The notes beneath the pieces are model-generated. The model was not told the DNA's origin, did not search any database, and worked only from the letters and a program-made list of their open reading frames with translations. DNA of 64,000 bases from Flavobacteria bacterium RIFCSPLOWO2_12_FULL_35_11 (GTDB taxonomy: Bacteria; Bacteroidota; Bacteroidia; Flavobacteriales; Flavobacteriaceae): positions 62,001 to 126,000 of the forward strand of contig MGWK01000026.1 of NCBI GenBank assembly GCA_001800975.1. Reading direction: 5' to 3'. A program made the position numbers and the translations under genes. Of the stretch, positions 60,129-64,000 are shown piece by piece (position 1 is the stretch's first letter; every line of letters begins with the position of its first letter).

Positions 60129-62396
60129 CTAAGCTTTAATTTGATCTTTTTTAAATTTTTCGAATTTATTTTCTGTTTTTTTAGGCCAGCTATTGTTGTT
60201 TAAATTCACATCAGCAGTTTGCTCATCAGGGTCAACAGTGATTTTTGTGATTGCCTTGCTAGATGGAAAAACTTTGGTGACTTCATTGTCATTATTTCTC
60301 CAAATTTCGGCCGGATATAGTTTGCGTTCTTTTGTTCCGTCTTCGAATTCAAATTCAACAATAATTGGCATTACCAAATCTCCCGGTTTTTCAAAAACCA
60401 ATTCATAAAAATATTTAGGAGCTTTTAATGCCGCTTTTTCTTCGGCAGAAAAATTCGTATTGATATAATCACTTAACAAATTATAATCTTCCGGTTTTTT
60501 CGATTTTAAATCATTTTTAAATTCGGGGCTGTCTTCAGAAACCAAATAAAGCGCAGGCGGCAATTTATCAATGGTGATACCATAACGTTTTGCCATATTT
60601 TCGGCACGTTCGGTTGGCTTGTCTGTCACATAATATTTTTTAATTTCTTTGATGCCAATATCATTGGCGCCGGTTGTATAGAACCAGCCTCTCCAAAACC
60701 AGTCTAAATCCACTGCTGAAGCATCTTCCATCGTCCTGAAAAAATCGGCGGGCGTTGGGTGCTTAAATTTCCAGCGTTCGGCATAAGTTTTAAAAGCATG
60801 GTTAAATAATTCGTGCCCCATAACGGTTTCTCTCAAAATAAATAAACCGGCGGCAGGTTTTCCATAGGCATTAGACCCAAAGTCGGTCAAATCTTCTCCT
60901 TGCGACATAATTGGCTCTAAGCCGCTTTGGTCACCAGACATATATCTTACGATATTTTTCGGATGGTCCGTTAAAGGAAAAAGTATAGGGTCGTATTTAT
61001 ATTCTGCATAAATCTCCACAAATGAATTGATGCCTTCATCCATCCAAGTCCACATACGCTCATCAGAATTCACAATCATAGGGAAAAAATTATGGCCAAC
61101 TTCGTGTGTGATAACGCCAATCATTCCCTTTTTTGTTCTGTCGGTATATTTTCCGTCTTTATCTGGTCTTCCGCCGTTCCAGCAAATCATTGGGTATTCC
61201 ATTCCCTGGCGTTCAGCATTGATAGAGGTTGCGTGCGGATAAGGATAATCAAAAGTGAATTCGGAATATACTTTTAAGGTGTTTGCAACGGCTCTTGTTG
61301 AATGCTCTTCCCAAAGCGGATTTCCTTCATTTGGATATAAAGAATAGGCCATCACGGTTTTTCCGTTAAGATTCACGGCCATGGCATCCCATATTAATTT
61401 TCTTGAAGAAGCAAACGCAAAATCCCGTACGTTTTCTGCATAAAAATGCCAGTTTTTTGTTTCTTTGGATCTGCCTTTTTCAGCTGCTAAAGCTTCTTCG
61501 GGAGTTACGATAAAAACCGGATTTTCAAAGGCATTTTTTGAATCTTCATATCTTTTATTTTGGGCCGAAGTAAAAACATCTTTGGGATTTTGGAGCACGC
61601 CTGTTGCATTTAAAATATGATCTTTTGGCGTGGTTATGGTAACATCATAATTTCCAAATTCCAAAGCAAACTCGCTTCGTCCCAAAAACTGCAAGTTTTG
61701 CCATCCTTCTACATTATTGTACACGGCCAAACGCGGAAAAAATTGCGCAATCACATATAAATTATTTCCGTCGGGGAAAGGTTCATAGCCGGAACGGCCA
61801 CGATCAGCGATATAATCGTTAACGTTGTACCACCATTTTATTTTAAAGACATATTTTTCACCAGAAGCCAATGGTTTTGGTAAATTGATACGCATCATTG
61901 TTTTGTTAATCATATAGCTCACCTCTTTTCCGTTAACATCTTTTATAAATTCAATGTTAAATCCGCCTTGAAAAGGTTTTCCCATAAAGGTTTTTGCAAA
62001 TTTGGAAGGTGAATACATCACATCAGGTCCGCCACCACTAATTTCAGGGGTGTTAGAATCCGGAGCACGCATATTTTGATCTAATTGTAGCCATAAATAC
62101 TCTAAATTATCTTTGGAATTGTTATGATAAGTCACCGTTTCTTCGCCAAATATTTTTTGATTCTCATCGTCTAAAACAATGTTCATTTTATAATCAACTT
62201 GCTGTTGCGTGTATTCGTGGCCCGATGCGCCCGAAGCTTTGTGCTCGTTGTTAGGCGTAGGCAATTCTTCATTCAATTGCTTGAATTTGCTGGTATTGTA
62301 ATGTGCTTTTTGAGGCGCTGTTTTTTCCTCAACTTCTTGGGCGAAAAATGCCGTGGAGAAAATAGCCAAAATGGCTGCAACTAATAATTTTTTCAT
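60129..62396 (-). CDS. M1-family metallopeptidase, paralogue 2
   Basis: 755 residues with signal peptide (LLVAAILAIFSTAFFAQ). It has the same arrangement as paralogue 1: N-terminal beta-domain, HEVGHNFFPM zinc motif with TWMDEGINSF, and QGMEYPMICW in place of GAMEN. The N-terminal tag TAPQKAHYN-SKFKQL is shared with its neighbour. It probably digests peptides in the periplasm or outside the cell. The tandem pair probably arose by duplication and partly by gene conversion. Confidence 0.92.
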   Translation of the reverse strand: MKKLLVAAILAIFSTAFFAQEVEEKTAPQKAHYNTSKFKQLNEELPTPNNEHKASGASGHEYTQQQVDYKMNIVLDDENQKIFGEETVTYHNNSKDNLEYLWLQLDQNMRAPDSNTPEISGGGPDVMYSPSKFAKTFMGKPFQGGFNIEFIKDVNGKEVSYMINKTMMRINLPKPLASGEKYVFKIKWWYNVNDYIADRGRSGYEPFPDGNNLYVIAQFFPRLAVYNNVEGWQNLQFLGRSEFALEFGNYDVTITTPKDHILNATGVLQNPKDVFTSAQNKRYEDSKNAFENPVFIVTPEEALAAEKGRSKETKNWHFYAENVRDFAFASSRKLIWDAMAVNLNGKTVMAYSLYPNEGNPLWEEHSTRAVANTLKVYSEFTFDYPYPHATSINAERQGMEYPMICWNGGRPDKDGKYTDRTKKGMIGVITHEVGHNFFPMIVNSDERMWTWMDEGINSFVEIYAEYKYDPILFPLTDHPKNIVRYMSGDQSGLEPIMSQGEDLTDFGSNAYGKPAAGLFILRETVMGHELFNHAFKTYAERWKFKHPTPADFFRTMEDASAVDLDWFWRGWFYTTGANDIGIKEIKKYYVTDKPTERAENMAKRYGITIDKLPPALYLVSEDSPEFKNDLKSKKPEDYNLLSDYINTNFSAEEKAALKAPKYFYELVFEKPGDLVMPIIVEFEFEDGTKERKLYPAEIWRNNDNEVTKVFPSSKAITKITVDPDEQTADVNLNNNSWPKKTENKFEKFKKDQIKA

Positions 62397-62462
62397 TTTA
62401 AAGATTTTGGTTTTTTAGTTGGTACAATTTAATTATTTTTTAATAATACTTTGCAATTACCA

Positions 62463-62960
62463 TTAAAATTTTAATAAACTTTTATCATTTGATTTGTTTA
62501 GGTAAAAAGTTTTATTGAAATCTTTCACTTTTATTTTAACAATATTTTTCTGATTGTCAAACTCATTTATCAAAATGTTATTGGTGACTTCAATAGATTT
62601 AAGCTCTTTGATATTGTTTATTTCTAAGTAAAATCTTACAATATCGCCGTCATATTCTTTACCAATAAATTTATAAGGCTGATTTTTGCCATTAACCGAG
62701 ATTACTAAGTGTTCATTCAGGTATTTTTTATAGTGGTCATCTATATTTCCAACTTCTGTTTTGCTTCCCAAATTTAATCGTTTTCCGCTATTTTTATTGA
62801 GTGTAAATTCAAGATCCTCAATAAAAACACCTAAAGTAATTTGGATTGATTGCTTTTCTTTTAGGTATTCAATTTCGCATAAACTCACATAATACTTGTG
62901 CATTGTAAAAGCAAACAAGGGAAGTACCAATAAAATGACAATAATTTTTTTTAATTGCAT
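62463..62960 (-). CDS. DUF6702-family protein
   Basis: 165 residues with an N-terminal membrane or signal segment (IIVILLVLPLFAFTMHKYYVSLCEIEY, where HKYYVSLC is the family signature). The remainder is beta-rich (ITLGVFIEDLEFTLNKN, GKEYDGDIVRFYLEINNI). Members of this Bacteroidota family are exported and often stand next to M1 peptidase genes, as here. The function is unknown. Confidence 0.85.
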   Translation of the reverse strand: MQLKKIIVILLVLPLFAFTMHKYYVSLCEIEYLKEKQSIQITLGVFIEDLEFTLNKNSGKRLNLGSKTEVGNIDDHYKKYLNEHLVISVNGKNQPYKFIGKEYDGDIVRFYLEINNIKELKSIEVTNNILINEFDNQKNIVKIKVKDFNKTFYLNKSNDKSLLKF

Positions 62961-63031
62961 AAAGGGTTAAATATTATGGCTAATAAACAAAAAGTATTCC
63001 AAAAAAGAGTGATTATGGTTACATAAATATA

Positions 63032-63799
63032 TTAATTTTTAAGGGCGTTGTATGCTGTGCTTTCTTCCCGCAGAATTTGAATGACCTCCAATAAATTGTT
63101 CTTATAAAATGCTGCAATAATATCCCTGTCTTCACAATAGGCCAAAAAGTGATCGATTTTTTCTTCTGGAATATGCAGTTTGTCTGTAAAATAAGCCAAT
63201 CCCAATTGCTTCCTGATATTTGAAGGGAATTGTTTTTTACGGGAAATTTCCCTTTTTAATCTTTGTTCCGCTTCATAACGTGCATCAGGGATTGGCACAC
63301 CTCCTGATGCAGGAGGAAAAAAACCAACATAGGGCGCTTTTTTTGAACCATGTAAATCGGGCGGCAAAATCTTTTTTAAATCGCCCGGCTTTAAAAAAAA
63401 TGTATGTTTTCTCACCGTGTCTTTTGGCACTTTTTTGATGTCGTAATTTAAATTTCCGGTTAAACCTTCTATGAAAATTTCAGCCAATTCATTTACCGTT
63501 GGAATTAATTCAACCAAAATTCTTTTATATTTTAGGAAGTTTCCGGTCATTTTAATTTTTTTTCTTTCGTATTCAATAGAGGAAAAAAGCAAGGTATCAT
63601 TTAAGGAAACCATCATTTCAAATTCACCGCTATCATTGCTCACGGTTCCCAATTTGGTATTTAGGTTAACGATATGCACATTGCCAACTGAATTGTTGGA
63701 ACTGATTATTTTTCCTGAAATGAGCGCATATTTCTCCTGTGAAAAGCAGTTCATAGCAAAAAAAACAAGCATTAAGAAGCAGGTTAGTTTTCTTTTCAT
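63032..63799 (-). CDS. Exported carboxypeptidase-regulatory-like domain protein
   Basis: About 255 residues from the ATG at 63799. The track's longer start at 63817 is less likely. Signal peptide (LTCFLMLVFFAMNCFSQ), then a CarboxypepD_reg-like beta-sandwich (ALISGKIISSNNSVGNVHIVNLNTKLGTVSNDSGEFEMMV). The C-terminal half is helical and basic (EAEQRLKREISRKKQFPSNIRKQLGLAYFTDKLH, YCEDRDIIAAFYKNNLLEVIQILREE). No TonB-receptor plug follows. The function is unknown. It is probably periplasmic. Confidence 0.8.
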   Translation of the reverse strand: MKRKLTCFLMLVFFAMNCFSQEKYALISGKIISSNNSVGNVHIVNLNTKLGTVSNDSGEFEMMVSLNDTLLFSSIEYERKKIKMTGNFLKYKRILVELIPTVNELAEIFIEGLTGNLNYDIKKVPKDTVRKHTFFLKPGDLKKILPPDLHGSKKAPYVGFFPPASGGVPIPDARYEAEQRLKREISRKKQFPSNIRKQLGLAYFTDKLHIPEEKIDHFLAYCEDRDIIAAFYKNNLLEVIQILREESTAYNALKN

Positions 63800-63897
63800 T
63801 AAGTCAAAGTTCGGCAAAGAAAATTTATAAAAATTGCGAACTATAATAAACTTTTGTTAAGATTGAAAATTTGTACATTTGGTGAAACTTTGTTGAA

Positions 63898-63999
63898 ATG
63901 AAACGAGCATTACAAATTTTGACATAAAAAGGAATGATTAATGGCGAACCTGCCTTGCCGGCCAGGCAGCAGCTGTTACCGCTAAAAAATAAAATTTAA
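63898..63999 (+). repeat. Second copy of the 27-codon leader, with a stop and a palindromic insertion
   Basis: Begins ATGAAACGAGC and ends CTAAAAAATAAAATTTAA like the copy at 23934-24017, but has TAA at codon 10. It carries an extra 18 bp in which CTGCCTTGCCGGCCAGGCAG is an almost perfect palindrome. The copy stops at the window edge, where a new gene may begin, as PIG-L does after copy 1. Confidence 0.7.
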
Positions 64000-64000
64000 A

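Overview
The window looks like chromosomal DNA of a flavobacterium (Bacteroidota, probably Flavobacteriaceae). The evidence is low GC, gliding genes gldF/gldG, a SusC-type TonB receptor with its ECF sigma/FecR pair, a CrtI-CrtB-CrtZ-CrtY carotenoid operon, and promoters of the Bacteroidota type (TTG/TTTG, about 19 bp, then TAnnTTTG). Genes seldom have Shine-Dalgarno sequences, and two, phoH and the MerR/CarH gene, appear to start at TTG. No rRNA, tRNA, CRISPR array, complete IS or prophage was seen.

Layout. 1-2.9 kb: the end of a SusC transporter locus (ECF sigma, FecR anti-sigma, SusC with an STN signalling domain), read leftwards. 2.9-4.5 kb: gene-poor DNA with a 179-bp tandem duplication and short repeats. 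4.5-8.6 kb: MFS transporter, DnaJ/KTSC protein, NlpC/P60 hydrolase and small membrane proteins, two of them missing from the ORF track. 9-14.2 kb: an NAD-type formate dehydrogenase (fused NuoE/NuoF-like subunit, large Mo/FeS subunit, FdhD). 14.3-20.3 kb: housekeeping and accessory genes (THUMP-like methyltransferase, DUF1697, ORF6N, AI-2E exporter family, gamma-glutamyltransferase, AcpH).

20.4-22.4 kb: an AT-rich two-gene cassette, a histidine-kinase-like protein plus a membrane-anchored receiver protein with no output domain. It sits between dnaN and a second, degenerate copy of the dnaN 3' end, which looks like the footprint of an integration event. 23.7-28.3 kb: a dispersed structured repeat, a 27-codon leader ORF, a PIG-L deacetylase, a 34-residue membrane peptide and a sodium:solute symporter, all tightly coupled. 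28.4-42.3 kb: BRO protein, two DUF2911 proteins, gldG/gldF, SAM hydrolase, phoH, purC, two STAS-like paralogues, yidC, pyrG and an SDR enzyme. 42.4-45.7 kb: rpmH (too short for the ORF track) and carB.

45.7-52 kb: a probable light-response operon. A MerR regulator with both cobalamin-binding motifs of CarH is followed by crtI, crtB, a gene split by an in-frame TAA, crtZ, a lycopene cyclase and a photolyase. The carH and crtI promoters carry similar inverted repeats with identical 24-bp spacing, a candidate operator. 52.4-64 kb: pyruvate:ferredoxin oxidoreductase, HEPN protein, GlmU-like protein, tandem M1 metallopeptidases, a DUF6702 protein, a carboxypeptidase-regulatory-like protein, and at the right edge a second, stop-containing copy of the 27-codon leader. 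Formate dehydrogenase plus PFOR points to some fermentative or low-oxygen metabolism alongside a light-exposed, pigmented lifestyle. That last point is inference.
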